DNA of 64,000 nucleotides from Shimazuella soli. GTDB lineage: Bacteria > Bacillota > Bacilli > Thermoactinomycetales > Thermoactinomycetaceae. Shown piece by piece: positions 8,721-20,300 of this stretch. Below the pieces are notes generated by a model. The model was not told the DNA's origin. It ran no database searches and saw only the letters and a list, made by a program, of their open reading frames with translations. The DNA lies in NCBI RefSeq assembly GCF_022511585.1, contig NZ_JAKWBN010000001.1, positions 668,269 to 732,268 on the forward strand, given 5' to 3'. Each line of letters begins with the position of its first letter. Position 1 is the stretch's first letter. A program made the translations under genes and the position numbers.

Positions 8721-9055
8721 GGATTATGTCAATACGAAATTGATAAAAAATTTGATTAGATTCAATGTTTTTATTCATTATGAGGATCTTAATTTCAAGA
8801 GATAAAAGCGGAGAAAAGGTGAGTGGATCTATATGGTGAAGGTGATAAATTTCAAATTAAAAAAGCTTCGGACTTGATTCATTAAACGTCAGCCGAATCT
8901 TCTTTTCTTTACAAGAAAATATTCCTATTTAAGGGATAATCTTTTGGTATATATGAATGTGCTTTTATTTTATTATCGAATTAAAATAATAAGTTTTTTT
9001 GCAATGATATTGAGATACCAAATACACTAAGCAGTTTAAAAGAGGGGAAAATTTT
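8721..9055. other. Intergenic stretch without a recognisable gene
   Basis: The stretch is AT-rich. The only structure seen is a terminator-like stem at 8863-8901, AAGCTTCGG pairing with CCGAATCTT apart from one mismatch, followed by CTTTTCTTT. A 14-codon frame starting at the ATG near 8834 runs into this stem. It may be the trace of a lost gene or a short leader. Confidence 0.4.
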
Positions 9056-9811
9056 ATGAAACCAATTATAGGGATAACCGCAAATTATTCTTATGAAGAA
9101 GAGGTTGGTACGAAAATTCATATAGGGGTAAAAGGACAACAATGGCAAGTATTAGCGGATGATTATATAAGAGCTATAGAGTTTGCAGGGGGGACTCCCA
9201 TTATCATACCCATCACCAAAAATATAGACAGCCTTCTGCCTGTTTTATCTATATTAGATGGAATTATCTTTTCAGGAGGATCAGATATCGATCCACAATG
9301 TTATGGAGAATTACCTAAGTTTGGTTTGGGACAAATGGATCCTTTGAGAGATCAGCACGAAATTCAACTTGCGCAAAAAGTTTTATATGAAATGGAAATA
9401 CCAGTATTAGCTGTCTGTCGTGGATGTCAATTGATAAATGTAGCAGATGGAGGAACGCTTTATCAACATTTACAGCATGAAAAACGAGAGGCGATCAATC
9501 ATTCACCACAGTCCCCGAAATATCACGCAACCCATCCAGTAAATATAAAGACCGATTCGAAACTGCACTCCATTTTTAATAAACATAAGGTTCACGTTAA
9601 TAGTTTTCATCACCAAGGGATAAAGAAGATCGGAAAAAATTTTGATGCAACGGTAACTGCTCCGGATGAACTAGTAGAGGGTATAGAAATGAGAGGAGAG
9701 CGTTTTGTTGTTGGTGTTCAATGGCACCCAGAAATGATGATAGATCAACAGCTTGAATCTAAAACTTTGTTTGAAGTCTTTGTTCAAACATGCAAACAAA
9801 GAGTAAATTAG
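9056..9811 (+). CDS. Gamma-glutamyl hydrolase of class I amidotransferase fold (PuuD-like, C26)
   Basis: This 251-residue enzyme has the family's catalytic set: the nucleophile Cys121 in AVCRGCQLINV, and His224/Glu226 in VQWHPEM. Family members hydrolyse gamma-glutamyl amides such as gamma-glutamyl-GABA. The N-terminus KPIIGITANY and the loop FSGGSDIDPQCYGE are typical. The residue after CRG is Cys rather than the usual Met. The gene stands alone after AGAGGGG. The exact gamma-glutamyl substrate is unknown. Confidence 0.85.
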   Translation: MKPIIGITANYSYEEEVGTKIHIGVKGQQWQVLADDYIRAIEFAGGTPIIIPITKNIDSLLPVLSILDGIIFSGGSDIDPQCYGELPKFGLGQMDPLRDQHEIQLAQKVLYEMEIPVLAVCRGCQLINVADGGTLYQHLQHEKREAINHSPQSPKYHATHPVNIKTDSKLHSIFNKHKVHVNSFHHQGIKKIGKNFDATVTAPDELVEGIEMRGERFVVGVQWHPEMMIDQQLESKTLFEVFVQTCKQRVN

Positions 9812-9949
9812 AGATTATTACACATGGTAATCCCTAGAGTGGAACAGCTTGAAACTATATGAATTAGATTTTTAGCGAAGTTGTTTAGCTGAAACAGCAA
9901 ATACTAAATGTATTTAAAAACGTGTATGATTTTCAACTAACATCCCTGA

Positions 9950-9990
9950 TGCTAAAAGAAAAATCCCGAACCAGAAGGTTCAGGATTTTT
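9950..9990 (-). terminator. Terminator after the lectin-like gene
   Basis: Stem AAATCCcGAACC/GGTTCaGGATTT with loop AGAA; on the minus strand it is followed by a run of T. Confidence 0.7.
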
Positions 9991-10033
9991 ATGAATTTCA
10001 ATATAGCAAAAAATTTATAGTAGAGCTAAAAGA

Positions 10034-10588
10034 TTACTCAGCAGGTACTAAGAAAAACTTTTCAGCAGTCTGGGAAACAACTACCCATTCTCTTGAATCA
10101 TTTGCCAAACCGCTGCCAACGATGTTAAGATACCAAGCATTATTTTCATGTTCTATCTTATAACCGTCTTGATACGGTTTAAAAGTCCATTTCTGTGCAC
10201 TAGACTCTCGATCCAAATAAATGTAATTGTACCAAGGGCTCCAATTGCTATGGTTAATCGTAAAGGAATTGTATCCTCCATGTGTCGATTGCTGCATTTG
10301 AATAACATACTGATTATCGCCCTTATCTATTAGGCGAACAGGAGTACCTACAGGGTATTTTTCACTAGATCCATCTCTGCCAGATACACGAACATAATCC
10401 CAATTACTTGCACTTACTTGATAAGTTAGCGCACGTTTTAGATTGTGTTCTGGAACAAGGTAATATAGTTTGCTTGTATCAATTTGTGCACCTTCTGCAT
10501 GTACTTTTCCTGTAGTTGGAGTTGCTAGTAATAAAGAGAAACTAAGGACGAAAACAAATAGCATAGAAAAATATCTTTTCAAATTCAT
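10034..10588 (-). CDS. Secreted ricin B lectin-like (beta-trefoil) protein
   Basis: This protein of 184 residues has a clear Sec signal peptide (about 1-31, ending VHAEG) and no membrane anchor, so it is probably released. The mature part shows beta-trefoil features: repeating aromatic strands and the QKWTFKPYQDGYKIEHE segment typical of ricin-type carbohydrate-binding repeats. About one and a half to two trefoil repeats are recognisable. A sugar-binding role is inferred from the fold. It is a single gene with its own terminator. Confidence 0.65.
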   Translation of the reverse strand: MNLKRYFSMLFVFVLSFSLLLATPTTGKVHAEGAQIDTSKLYYLVPEHNLKRALTYQVSASNWDYVRVSGRDGSSEKYPVGTPVRLIDKGDNQYVIQMQQSTHGGYNSFTINHSNWSPWYNYIYLDRESSAQKWTFKPYQDGYKIEHENNAWYLNIVGSGLANDSREWVVVSQTAEKFFLVPAE

Positions 10589-10924
10589 ACCACCTTAATT
10601 AATATTTTCCATCTACTAATATTTTATCAAATGGGAATAAAATGTAAATATGAAAATTTCATATATATTCTATTTTTTTCTGTTAGAAGGAATGGATTTC
10701 GCTTGTTTGAGGTTGCTGGAAGCAGGGACAAAACCCCAATGGTCAATCATTGCCTTTCACAAGGTTGTTCGGGGACAAGGAAATTCATCTTACTGCAATT
10801 AAATATATCAAGAAAAAAGAGTGGATAAGGGATTCAATGTATATATAAGACACGAAATTTGATGTCTTCGAAATCTCTATTAAGAGGGTAATACTTGAGG
10901 TAAGAGTATGGGATAAAAAGAGAG
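10589..10924. other. Intergenic stretch without a supported gene
   Basis: A 65-codon frame at 10,631-10,828 has no ribosome binding site and an unlikely composition, and I reject it. No repeats or structured element stand out. Confidence 0.5.
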
Positions 10925-10950
10925 TAAAAAAAAGCGGTCGAAGCCGCTCT
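10925..10950 (-). terminator. Terminator after the large ATPase gene
   Basis: The stem AGCGG/CCGCT is followed by eight T on the minus strand. The stop codon of the ATPase gene touches the stem. Confidence 0.8.
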
Positions 10951-13900
10951 ATTTTTTTATTTTTTGTTTCAAGTATTGTAATTCTTGTTGATAGTGTTTG
11001 AACCAACTTATGCCATCATTCTGATGTTTGGCGCAAGGGACAAATTTACTATAGCCAGGGTAGTTTTCATCGATATAATCTGGGTCTTGCTCTTCTCTGG
11101 CAGGTGGCCCTGAGATTTTCCCGCTTTTCCATCGAATGGGGAATGACCAACATGCTGTAGGTTTAAACTTCCATGGGTGGAAATCTAATTCTGTAGCTGC
11201 TTTTTGCAGGGAGCATAGTCCATTTTCTAAGGCAAACACACAACGTGTTTTCTCAAAGTGAATGGGAAAATGCTCAGAAGTATAAGTATGCGGTTTTACT
11301 GCTGTTTTTCTGCCGATTTGAATATTTTGCCAATTTCCATCGACAATGAATTCTTCAGGAAGATGCTGAAAATATTCGGGATATCGGTGAACGGTCGTTT
11401 TTAACATTTCTTCCTCATCTTCTAAGAGATACACCCCATCATAACAACAGATCGCCTCACACTTTAAAGCACAACTCCTTATTTTTGGTTCTGTTCCATA
11501 CTCTTGTTCTAACTGGTGCAAAACATCATGGCGGAAGTGAAGAATAGGTTGAATATATGTTTCCTCCCAATGTTCAAAAGAAGAAAATAATGTATCAGTT
11601 ACAAGCCTGTCCTTAGCGACTTTTTGGATGGAATCGCGGATGATTTCGGGAAAACCTTTTATACCTTCACATTTTAAAACGGACTCTATCATCTCTAGCA
11701 TAAGTTGTGCTTTTTCATTTGGAATTACATCTTCCAATTGCAGATATGCTGCGACCGCTTGTGCATATAAGCCTGGAGTAGAGTCTTTTTTGATCGATGT
11801 TAGCATTTCTTTTGGATGGGGATGCGTTTTGGCTAAAAACGCAGCAGCTAACAAGGAAAACGTAGCAGCTAAAGAGGACAAGTACTCATATCCTCTGTTA
11901 TCACATTCCATCTTATAGGTGATTAAATTTGAAATAGAGAGCGGATCACCAAATCTAGCAAGACAAATAGACCGCCAAATTAACCCATAATACAAATCCC
12001 AATTGTGCTTGATCTGCTTGGATAGGAGAATTCCTTCTTCGTAATACTGAAACGCTTCTGATAACCGGCCTTGAATCGTTAATATGTTTCCATAACAGAT
12101 CGCAGCGATATTGTGGGCATTCACCCAATTACTAGCTTTTGCTCTCTTATATACACGCTCTATTTCTTTTTCTGCTTCTGCTAGCTTTCCGATACCCATA
12201 TATCCATCCGCTAGATTTACGCTGGACAACATCTGATTATAGGTATCATGAAAACCAGAATAAGCTTTTTTACATATAGATGCCTTTTCAACTACTTGCT
12301 GATTTAAGTCGACATTATGGCATAAAAGGGAAAACGTATGATGAAAGGAGGCGTTTATCCTTTCGTTATCTTCCAAAAAATCTTGGAAATCTCGTTCCAT
12401 TATTTTCAATGCTGTAAATCCTTGTTGGTTTTGCCCGGCATAAAAATAGGCATTTACCAATTGTTCATGGCATTTGTATGCTTGATAATCTTTGGTGGAA
12501 GATGCCTTCTGGACCGCTTTCTCTGCTAGAGATACAGCTTTTTCGGTGTGAAAGAGCCGTTGATGATATTTGGATTTATATAGAAGACCGAGTAAATCCT
12601 GATCTTTTTCGTTATGGAGAAACGTATTCTCTGAGTATAGTTTGATATACTTTTCTTCCAAGTCCACTTCTCCTGCGTCAAAAGAGGCTTTGATGAGGAT
12701 ACTCAACACATATTTGTAGTTTTCATTGGATAGACCGGAGGTGGATATGAGACTATCTCCAACTTCCATACAGCTTTTGAAGAACCCATTTTGCAAACAG
12801 AGTTCCAATAACCGGATACCTGCTTGGGTATACAGTTCATGAAGTACAGCTTGTTGGTTACTTTTTTCTACTTGGTAACGAAATTCTTCATAGATCGTAA
12901 TTTGTTCGTTACTGTCCAGTGTATCAATTTGCGAGGTGGAGATGATTTCTATATAAAATTCCAATAACATCGCCTCAATTTGCGGGCGATGCGGTAAATC
13001 TTCCAATATTTCCCTTGCGATTTCATAGTATAAACGACGATTAAAGGATGACATTTCCTCAAAGAGGACATGTTTTTTTACTTTTATGAGATTGTAGGGA
13101 GTCTCCAAATGATAAAAATGAGACATATCCACGTAAAATTCGTGCTTGAACTTTTGGATACAGCGCTCTAAAAAAGGTTTGGAAAACTTAATCCCTTGCG
13201 CACTGCCCCAAGCAAGCAGCAAGACCTTCTGTATCCCTAAATCCAAAATTTTTTCTCTAGCAATCTCTTTCTTTTTATTAGAGCTAAAATGCAAACGCGA
13301 CAGTGGGATTTGGAGTTCACCAGTTGCCCCGATAAAACCAGGAGTATTTTTTATCCGCTTGATCGAATCCCATAGCAGCTCTAAGTCCCCGCTGCATTCC
13401 ATCGCCAATTTTTTCTTCGCTATAGTGCTGATATTACTTAGCTCCATACTAATAATCTGTTCAATATCGCTATTGCGTAACTTTTTCATTTTGATGAGAT
13501 GGGTTTGGCTGATGTCTTTCGACTGGTTCACCAATGCCCCAAAGTGAGCCAAATTCTCTCCCGTTGAAGTCAAGTTTTGTTCTTTTAAACTAGATCCCCA
13601 GCATGTACATAAAATTAAGATCGGCCATTTCTTTTCTTCGCTTGTTTTCACTAGCCGTTTTATGAAGGATAGAGTCAGAGGGTCAGCCCATTGCGCATCA
13701 TCCACCACAAGGATAAGCGGTAACTTATGTTCCTTTTTATTGGTAGAAAGGATGGCAGAAAAGATCTTCATCGTCTGATCGATAAAAGAGGTGTATTCCT
13801 GTTGGGCGAGAATAGCATTGCGATCCCGGTGCTGATTCTCCTTATTGGTCCGCCAATTATTCCACATGTTTCGAAGAGATTCATATGTATTTAATCCGTT

Positions 13901-14428
13901 ATCGAGCCCAGAAAGGATGTCGGAGATAAGTCCCAATGCCGCTCCGCTCCCGGGAAATGCATAATTAATAAAGAGTGAAACTCCATTGCGGATCGCCTTC
14001 TTATTATCCTCACTCTGCCGTTTTTTTTCAATCAATCCACCAAGATGAAGCTTGACTTGTTTACGGATTTGATTGAGTGCTGTTGTATGATAACGGCTGT
14101 TCCGTTCATCCGTATTGGGACACCGCAAAGCCATCCACAGCCAAGGCATTTCTAGTTCCTTGTTGTTTTCCAGCACATCAAACTCCGGCACAATCGTCAT
14201 CGTGTGCTTCGTATCTTCTAAGTTATCCGGCCAATAATTGGGGTCATCATCATAGATTGTCAAGTAATGGTACAACTCTTGAATCAACCGAGTCTTCCCA
14301 ATCCCCGTATCTGCTTCCAATATCACCACATTGGTATTTCCAGCTTTCGTATCTTCATATATATCCAGCAACTTCGCTAGTTCTTTATCCCTGCCGATAA
14401 AATCGTTCGATTTAAAGCCCAACTTCAT
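10949..14428 (-). CDS. Large AAA/STAND-like ATPase with helical repeats and a cysteine-rich C-terminal domain
   Basis: This protein has 1159 residues. The N-terminal NTPase starts with [15 protein letters not shown] and has a Walker A loop ADTGIGKT (about 39-46) and a Walker B region [12 protein letters not shown] (about 238-249), as in AAA_16/MalT-like STAND proteins. Residues from about 480 to 960 are alpha-helical with TPR-like units such as [20 protein letters not shown]. The last 180 residues carry a cysteine cluster: [13 protein letters not shown], then [11 protein letters not shown], then ACWSFPIRW, then FVPCAKHQ. That resembles the metal-binding YkgJ/DUF3109 proteins. It is transcribed divergently from the type I restriction operon across only 170 bases. 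A regulatory or anti-phage role is possible but inferred. Confidence 0.7.
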   Translation of the reverse strand: MKLGFKSNDFIGRDKELAKLLDIYEDTKAGNTNVVILEADTGIGKTRLIQELYHYLTIYDDDPNYWPDNLEDTKHTMTIVPEFDVLENNKELEMPWLWMALRCPNTDERNSRYHTTALNQIRKQVKLHLGGLIEKKRQSEDNKKAIRNGVSLFINYAFPGSGAALGLISDILSGLDNGLNTYESLRNMWNNWRTNKENQHRDRNAILAQQEYTSFIDQTMKIFSAILSTNKKEHKLPLILVVDDAQWADPLTLSFIKRLVKTSEEKKWPILILCTCWGSSLKEQNLTSTGENLAHFGALVNQSKDISQTHLIKMKKLRNSDIEQIISMELSNISTIAKKKLAMECSGDLELLWDSIKRIKNTPGFIGATGELQIPLSRLHFSSNKKKEIAREKILDLGIQKVLLLAWGSAQGIKFSKPFLERCIQKFKHEFYVDMSHFYHLETPYNLIKVKKHVLFEEMSSFNRRLYYEIAREILEDLPHRPQIEAMLLEFYIEIISTSQIDTLDSNEQITIYEEFRYQVEKSNQQAVLHELYTQAGIRLLELCLQNGFFKSCMEVGDSLISTSGLSNENYKYVLSILIKASFDAGEVDLEEKYIKLYSENTFLHNEKDQDLLGLLYKSKYHQRLFHTEKAVSLAEKAVQKASSTKDYQAYKCHEQLVNAYFYAGQNQQGFTALKIMERDFQDFLEDNERINASFHHTFSLLCHNVDLNQQVVEKASICKKAYSGFHDTYNQMLSSVNLADGYMGIGKLAEAEKEIERVYKRAKASNWVNAHNIAAICYGNILTIQGRLSEAFQYYEEGILLSKQIKHNWDLYYGLIWRSICLARFGDPLSISNLITYKMECDNRGYEYLSSLAATFSLLAAAFLAKTHPHPKEMLTSIKKDSTPGLYAQAVAAYLQLEDVIPNEKAQLMLEMIESVLKCEGIKGFPEIIRDSIQKVAKDRLVTDTLFSSFEHWEETYIQPILHFRHDVLHQLEQEYGTEPKIRSCALKCEAICCYDGVYLLEDEEEMLKTTVHRYPEYFQHLPEEFIVDGNWQNIQIGRKTAVKPHTYTSEHFPIHFEKTRCVFALENGLCSLQKAATELDFHPWKFKPTACWSFPIRWKSGKISGPPAREEQDPDYIDENYPGYSKFVPCAKHQNDGISWFKHYQQELQYLKQKIKK

Positions 14429-14601
14429 GAAATCACCTCTTTATGCAATAGTTGGCATAGTCAAAATTATAGCATAATAGTTAATCTATTCAGTTATTTC
14501 TTTAAGAAGAAAGTCGTTTTTTGAAGATTTATGTAAATTTTCTCTTAATCTATGAATCAACTAAAGGTATAATTAATTTTGCTAGTGAAAGGAGAAAGAA
14601 T

Positions 14602-16071
14602 ATGATCACAGGTGAATTGAGAAACAAAGTAGATAAAATATGGGAGATTTTTTGGACGGGTGGAATTACCAATCCACTATCAGTTATTGAACAATTTACA
14701 TATTTGTTATTTATAAAAGGATTAGATGAAGTAGAGACAGCAAAAGAAAAAGATTCTGCTTTAATTGGAATTGAGTATAACGGATTTTTCCCAACAGACC
14801 CAGAAGGTAAGAAGGTACGTTGGAGTGTATTTAAGCAACTTGGTCCAGAAGAGATGTTTGAAGTTGTTTCCAAACAAGTATTTCCCTTTATTAAAAATTT
14901 ACATGGGAAAAAGGACTCTGCTTTTGCCAAATATATGGATGATGCTCTATTTTTGATCCCTACTCCTCAAATGCTATCACGAATTGTCAATGCTATCGAC
15001 AAATTACCATTAAACAATGAAGAAGATAACAAAGGTGATCTCTACGAGTATTTGTTATCCAAAATATCACAGGCTGGTACAAACGGACAATTTCGCACTC
15101 CACGCCATATCATTAAAATGATCGTTGAACTCATGAGACCAACACCAGAAGATATCATCGTCGACCCAGCAGCTGGTTCCGCTGGTTTTTTAGTCGCGGC
15201 CGGAGAGTATTTACGCCAAAATCGCAGTGACCTCTTCCTTGTAGAAAGTTTAAAAAATCATTTTAATAATCACATGTTTAACGGCTTTGATATGGACCGG
15301 ACAATGTTACGAATTGGTGCAATGAATATGGTGCTCCATGGTGTTGGAAATCCCAATATCCAATACAAAGATTCTTTGTCCGAACAAAACAAAGAAAAAG
15401 AGAAATACACCTTAGTTCTAGCAAATCCGCCATTTAAAGGTTCTCTTGACTATGATTCCGTTTCACCTGATTTACTAAGTGTAGCGAAAACCAAAAAGAC
15501 AGAACTTTTATTCTTATCTCTATTTCTACGGATGCTAAAAGTCGGTGGACGTTGTGCAGTCATCGTTCCTGATGGTGTTCTCTTTGGCAGCTCCAAAGCA
15601 CATAAAGCGATTCGCCAAGAGATCATAGATCGACATAAACTAGAAGCAGTTATCTCCATGCCTAGTGGTGTATTTAAACCATATGCAGGAGTTTCTACAG
15701 CTGTTGTTATTTTTACCAAAACTGGTGCAGGTGGTACGGATAACGTTTGGTTCTATGATATGAAACAAGATGGATTTTCGTTGGATGATAAACGAAATGA
15801 GATAGAGCAAAACGATATTCCGGATGTTATCAAACGTTTTCATGATTTGGATACAGAGAAGGAACGGAAGCGTACAGAGCAATCCTTCTTTGTCCCAGTG
15901 GATGAGATTCGAGAAAATGAGTTTGATTTGTCGATTAATAAGTATAAAGAGATCGAGTATGAAGAAGTAGAATATGATCATCCAAGCGTGATTCTGGAAC
16001 AAGTGAGAAAATTGGAGAATGACATTGTTCGGGGGATGGATGAATTGGAAAAGATGATAAGTGGGAAGTGA
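14602..16071 (+). CDS. hsdM: Type I restriction-modification system, DNA methyltransferase subunit
   Basis: This 489-residue subunit methylates adenine at N6 in the recognition site of a type I enzyme. It has the HsdM N-terminal helical domain, the S-adenosylmethionine motif DPAAGSAGFL (from Asp188) and the catalytic motif NPPF (from Asn275). A frame opens earlier at 14,521, but the ATG at 14,602 follows AAAGGAGAAAG and yields the usual N-terminus ITGELRNKVDKIW. It is the first gene of an M-S-R operon and overlaps the end of the intergenic region shared with the large ATPase. Confidence 0.95.
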   Translation: MITGELRNKVDKIWEIFWTGGITNPLSVIEQFTYLLFIKGLDEVETAKEKDSALIGIEYNGFFPTDPEGKKVRWSVFKQLGPEEMFEVVSKQVFPFIKNLHGKKDSAFAKYMDDALFLIPTPQMLSRIVNAIDKLPLNNEEDNKGDLYEYLLSKISQAGTNGQFRTPRHIIKMIVELMRPTPEDIIVDPAAGSAGFLVAAGEYLRQNRSDLFLVESLKNHFNNHMFNGFDMDRTMLRIGAMNMVLHGVGNPNIQYKDSLSEQNKEKEKYTLVLANPPFKGSLDYDSVSPDLLSVAKTKKTELLFLSLFLRMLKVGGRCAVIVPDGVLFGSSKAHKAIRQEIIDRHKLEAVISMPSGVFKPYAGVSTAVVIFTKTGAGGTDNVWFYDMKQDGFSLDDKRNEIEQNDIPDVIKRFHDLDTEKERKRTEQSFFVPVDEIRENEFDLSINKYKEIEYEEVEYDHPSVILEQVRKLENDIVRGMDELEKMISGK

Positions 16072-16075
16072 TAAT

Positions 16076-17341
16076 ATGTCGTTTATAAAAGAATCACTTG
16101 GAGAAGTATGCTCTATAAAAGGAGGATATGCATTTAAGAGTACTGATTTCAAAACAGAAGGAATACCAGTTATTAAAATCGCAAATATAGTAAATAAAAA
16201 AATAATTTTTGATAAAGATTCTAGTTTTATTTCTTCCTCAGTATTGGAAAACTTTAAGGATTTTTTAGTTAATAAAGGTGATATATTAGTTGCTTTGTCG
16301 GGTGCAACGACAGGTAAGTTTGGTATTTATGATTCTGATGAAATTGCCTTGCTTAATCAACGAGTAGCTAAAATTGTACCATTAAATAACAAAATTAATC
16401 ATAAATACTTATTCTATTGTATGACAGACTTACAAGATAAGGTACTTCAAAAAGCTAATGGAGCTGCTCAACCAAATGTAAGTCCTAAAGAAATATCTGA
16501 ATTTAGGATACCATTACCATCTTATGAAGTTCAAATGAGAGTTTCTAATGTTATTAGTAAGGCCCAAGAACTTATTGACAAACGAAAAGCACAAATTGAA
16601 TCATTAGATCAACTTGCAAAAAGTTTATTTTGGGATATGTTTGGTGACCCAGCATTAAATAAAAAGCAATGGATTACAAAAGAAATAGTTAATCTAGTAA
16701 AAGAAAGAAAGGATCTAGTAGATGGACCTTTTGGGTCAAACTTAAAGGTAAGTGATTTCAGTGATAAGGGTGTTCGAGTAATTCAAATAAATAACATTGG
16801 CGTAAATAGATTTATAGATAAGAATAGAAAGTTTATTACACATGAGAAATTTAGGAGTCTTATTAAACACAATGTTTTACCTGGTGATATAGTGATTGCT
16901 AAAATGGGGGAACCATTAGGAAGAACATGTATTATTCCTCAATCTTTGAGTTCTGGAATTATTGTAGCAGATTGTATGAGGTTAAGGCCTAATGTGGAAA
17001 TAGTAAACAGGAATTACTTAACCTTTTTATTAAATTCCAATTACGTAAAAAATCAATTTAAAAAGCTCTCTAGAGGAAGTACAAGAATACGGTTAAATTT
17101 ATCAATGTTAAAAACAGTAAAATTAATTCTTCCACCTATCGAACTACAAAACAATTTCGCAAATATTGTCCAAAAAATAGAAGCCCAAAAAACTCTACTC
17201 CAACAAAGCCTAACCGAACTAGAAAACAACTTCCAATCCCTAATGCAAAAGGCGTTTCGTGGTGAATTATTTCCAGAAGAAGAGTTAGAGGTAAAACAAG
17301 ATACCCCTAGTCAAACCCAAGGAACTTTATCTTTTACATAA
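16076..17341 (+). CDS. hsdS: Type I restriction-modification system, specificity subunit
   Basis: This subunit of 421 residues chooses the DNA target for both methylation and cleavage. Two target recognition domains (about 5-165 and 205-380) are each followed by a conserved helical spacer (LIDKRKAQIESLDQLAKSLF and QKIEAQKTLLQQSLTELE). The ATG at 16,076 starts just downstream of the hsdM stop, so translation is coupled. Base composition is clearly more AT-rich in the recognition domains than in hsdM and hsdR, which is common where such domains have been swapped. The target sequence cannot be read from here. Confidence 0.9.
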   Translation: MSFIKESLGEVCSIKGGYAFKSTDFKTEGIPVIKIANIVNKKIIFDKDSSFISSSVLENFKDFLVNKGDILVALSGATTGKFGIYDSDEIALLNQRVAKIVPLNNKINHKYLFYCMTDLQDKVLQKANGAAQPNVSPKEISEFRIPLPSYEVQMRVSNVISKAQELIDKRKAQIESLDQLAKSLFWDMFGDPALNKKQWITKEIVNLVKERKDLVDGPFGSNLKVSDFSDKGVRVIQINNIGVNRFIDKNRKFITHEKFRSLIKHNVLPGDIVIAKMGEPLGRTCIIPQSLSSGIIVADCMRLRPNVEIVNRNYLTFLLNSNYVKNQFKKLSRGSTRIRLNLSMLKTVKLILPPIELQNNFANIVQKIEAQKTLLQQSLTELENNFQSLMQKAFRGELFPEEELEVKQDTPSQTQGTLSFT

Positions 17342-17363
17342 ATCATCAAAAGGAGAGACGGTT

Positions 17364-20300
17364 TTGTTATCCAACTTTGAATTTCTGCAAGAAAAAAAGT
17401 TGTTTGCTAGTTTTGCTGGTGCTTGTTCGGAAGCGGAGCAAAGTATGCATATTAGTCCGGCAACGTGTGCGATACTATCCCGACGAGCGTTGGAGTTAGC
17501 GGTAAAGTGGTTGTACGAGCACGATAGTGATCTAAGAGTTCCATATCGAGATAATCTGACTTCGCTCATCCAGGAGCCTACGTTTAAGGCGATCTTGGAT
17601 GAGAAGATCAGACCTGTTCTTCGTTATGTCGTCCAGTTAGGGAACTCTGCTGTGCATACGAATGTGAAGGTAAGGCGTGATGAAGCGATGGTATCTCTGC
17701 ATTACCTTCATCAATTTGTTTCTTGGGTTGATTATTGTTATGCAGATCACCATACCGCTGGAAAATTTGATGAGAAGCTTGTCCCTATAGGCGACGAACA
17801 GCGGATGACCAAGAGGGAATTACAAGATTTATTTGATCGTCTAAGCTCCAAAGACCGTAAGTTAGAAGAAGTAATCAAAGAAAATGCAGAACTTCGCGAA
17901 CGAATTACTTCTAAACGGAAAGAAAATACACAAGATTATGATTTCCAAGTCGATCAACTCGACGAGGCAGAAACCCGAAAACGTTATGTAGATTTGGAAC
18001 TAAAACTTGCAGGTTGGAACTTTGAAGAAGATGTGCGAGAAGAAGTTCGGGTAGAGGGAATGCCCAATCAATCGGGTAAAGGCTATGTGGACTATGTTTT
18101 ATTTGGTGATAATGGGAAACCGCTTGCAGTGGTGGAGACAAAGAAAACATCTCATGATGCCATCAAAGGCCAACATCAAGCGAAGTTGTATGCCGATTGT
18201 GTGGAGAAGCAATTTGGACAGCGACCTGTTATTTTTTATACCAATGGCTTTGAAATGTATATATGGGATTATCCATTTTACCCAGAACGTAAAATTAGTG
18301 GCTTTTATAGCAAAGAAGAACTTGATTTATTGATACAGCGTCGAGATCTTCGAAAAACATTGGATACAATTGAAATCAACACAAGTATTACCGAGCGGTA
18401 TTATCAAAAAGAAGCAATCTTAAGTGTGTGCCAAGCGTTAGAAAAAAAGCAACGAAGTTCGTTGATCGTGATGGCAACAGGTAGTGGAAAAACACGTACC
18501 GTCATTTCTATCGTTGATGTATTGGTTCGGCATAATTGGGTGAAAAATGTCCTATTTTTAGCAGATCGGCGTGAATTAGTAAAACAAGCAAAAAACGCAT
18601 TTTTGGAACATCTCCCGACTTTGCCTTCCTATAGTTTAGTTGATTCCAAAAATCAGCAAACAAAAGCAAAAAACAAAGAAGAAAAAAAAGTAGACGTCGA
18701 ATCAGCTAATCTCATTTTATCTACTTATGGAACGATGTTGAATAAAATCGATGAGGCGAAACGAAAAGATGGGAAAAAGCTGTTTACGGTAGGCTATTTT
18801 GATCTGATTATAGTAGACGAATCGCATCGGAGTATCTACAAAAAATATGGAGCAATCTTTGACTACTTTGATAGTTTATTAGTTGGTCTTACCGCAACTC
18901 CGAAGGCAGAAGTAGATTATAATACGTATGAAATTTTCGATCTTGAATCCGGAGTACCAACCTATGCCTATGAATTAGATCAAGCGGTAAAAGATAAACA
19001 TCTCGTACTTTTTCATCCAATTGAAACAAAATTAAAGTTTTTGGAAAAAGGCATCTGTTACGATGACCTTTCTGATGAAGAAAAAGAGAAGTATGAAGAT
19101 ACATTTGGATCAAGTGATGATATACCAGATAAAGCTTTAAATGATTGGTTGTTCAATGATAACACTATTGACAAAGTAATCGTTGATTTGATGGAACGAG
19201 GTTTAAAAGTCGAGGGTGGAGAGAAGTTAGGAAAGTCAATTATTTTTGCCAAAAATAAAAAACACGCTGATCGGATTGTAAAGCGATTTAATAAATTGTA
19301 TCCAGAGTATGTTGGAGATTATGCTAAAGCCATCGTTCACGAAATACCTTATGTAGATAATATGTTGGAAAACTTCAAAAATCCACAAAAAATGCCCCAG
19401 ATTGCTGTTTCGGTAGATATGTTAGATACAGGAATAGATATCCCGGAAATCCTGAACTTAGTTTTCTTTAAAAAAGTACGTTCCAAAGCGAAGTTTTGGC
19501 AAATGGTGGGGAGAGGTACGCGTACCTGTCCTGATTTATTTGGAGTGGGACTGGATAAAGAGTATTTTCAGATTTTTGATTACTGTAATAATATTGAGTT
19601 TTTCCGGGTAAATGAGAAGGGTATTGAAGGAAAAATAGCTCCAAGTTTGAGTGAGCAAATATTTGCTTTAAAAGTCGATATAATTAAAGAATTACAGTCA
19701 TTGGATTATCAAGAAGAAGACTACATTGCCTATCGTAATGAACTCATCGATGATTGTATTCAACATCTTAACGAACTAAATGAAGACCATTTTCGTGTTC
19801 GTCAACAGATTAAAAACATTCATCATTTTAAATATCGAACAAATTGGAATGCATTAACCTCGATCGATGCACATAATTTGAAAAAATTTGTTGCGCCACT
19901 CATTCTTACGAATAAAGGGGAAGAACTACAGAAAAGGTTTGATCTCATAACCTATGGTCTCAAGTTAGCTAGATTGCAAGGAGTGAAAAACTTACGAGCT
20001 CATCGTGTAATCGAGATTGCAAAGGATTTATCCAAGATGGGCAGTATTCCACAAGTTGTAGAGCAAAAAGAGATCATCAAAGAAGTTCAGACTCCGGAAT
20101 TTTGGCAAAAAGCAGATATCTTTTCATTAGAAATAGTACGATTATCCATGCGTGATTTGGTTCGGTTTTTAGAAAGAGAGTCCCAACAAATTTTTTATAC
20201 CAATTTTAAAGATGAAGTCTTAGAAGTACATGAAGGTAAGGAAATTCCAGGAAGCTTTCAATTTAAAGCGTATCACCAGAAAGTAAATGAATACTTACAA

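Noticed and set aside
10631-10828. A 65-codon plus-strand frame
   Set aside because: It lacks a ribosome binding site, has unlikely composition and is followed by no terminator of its own.
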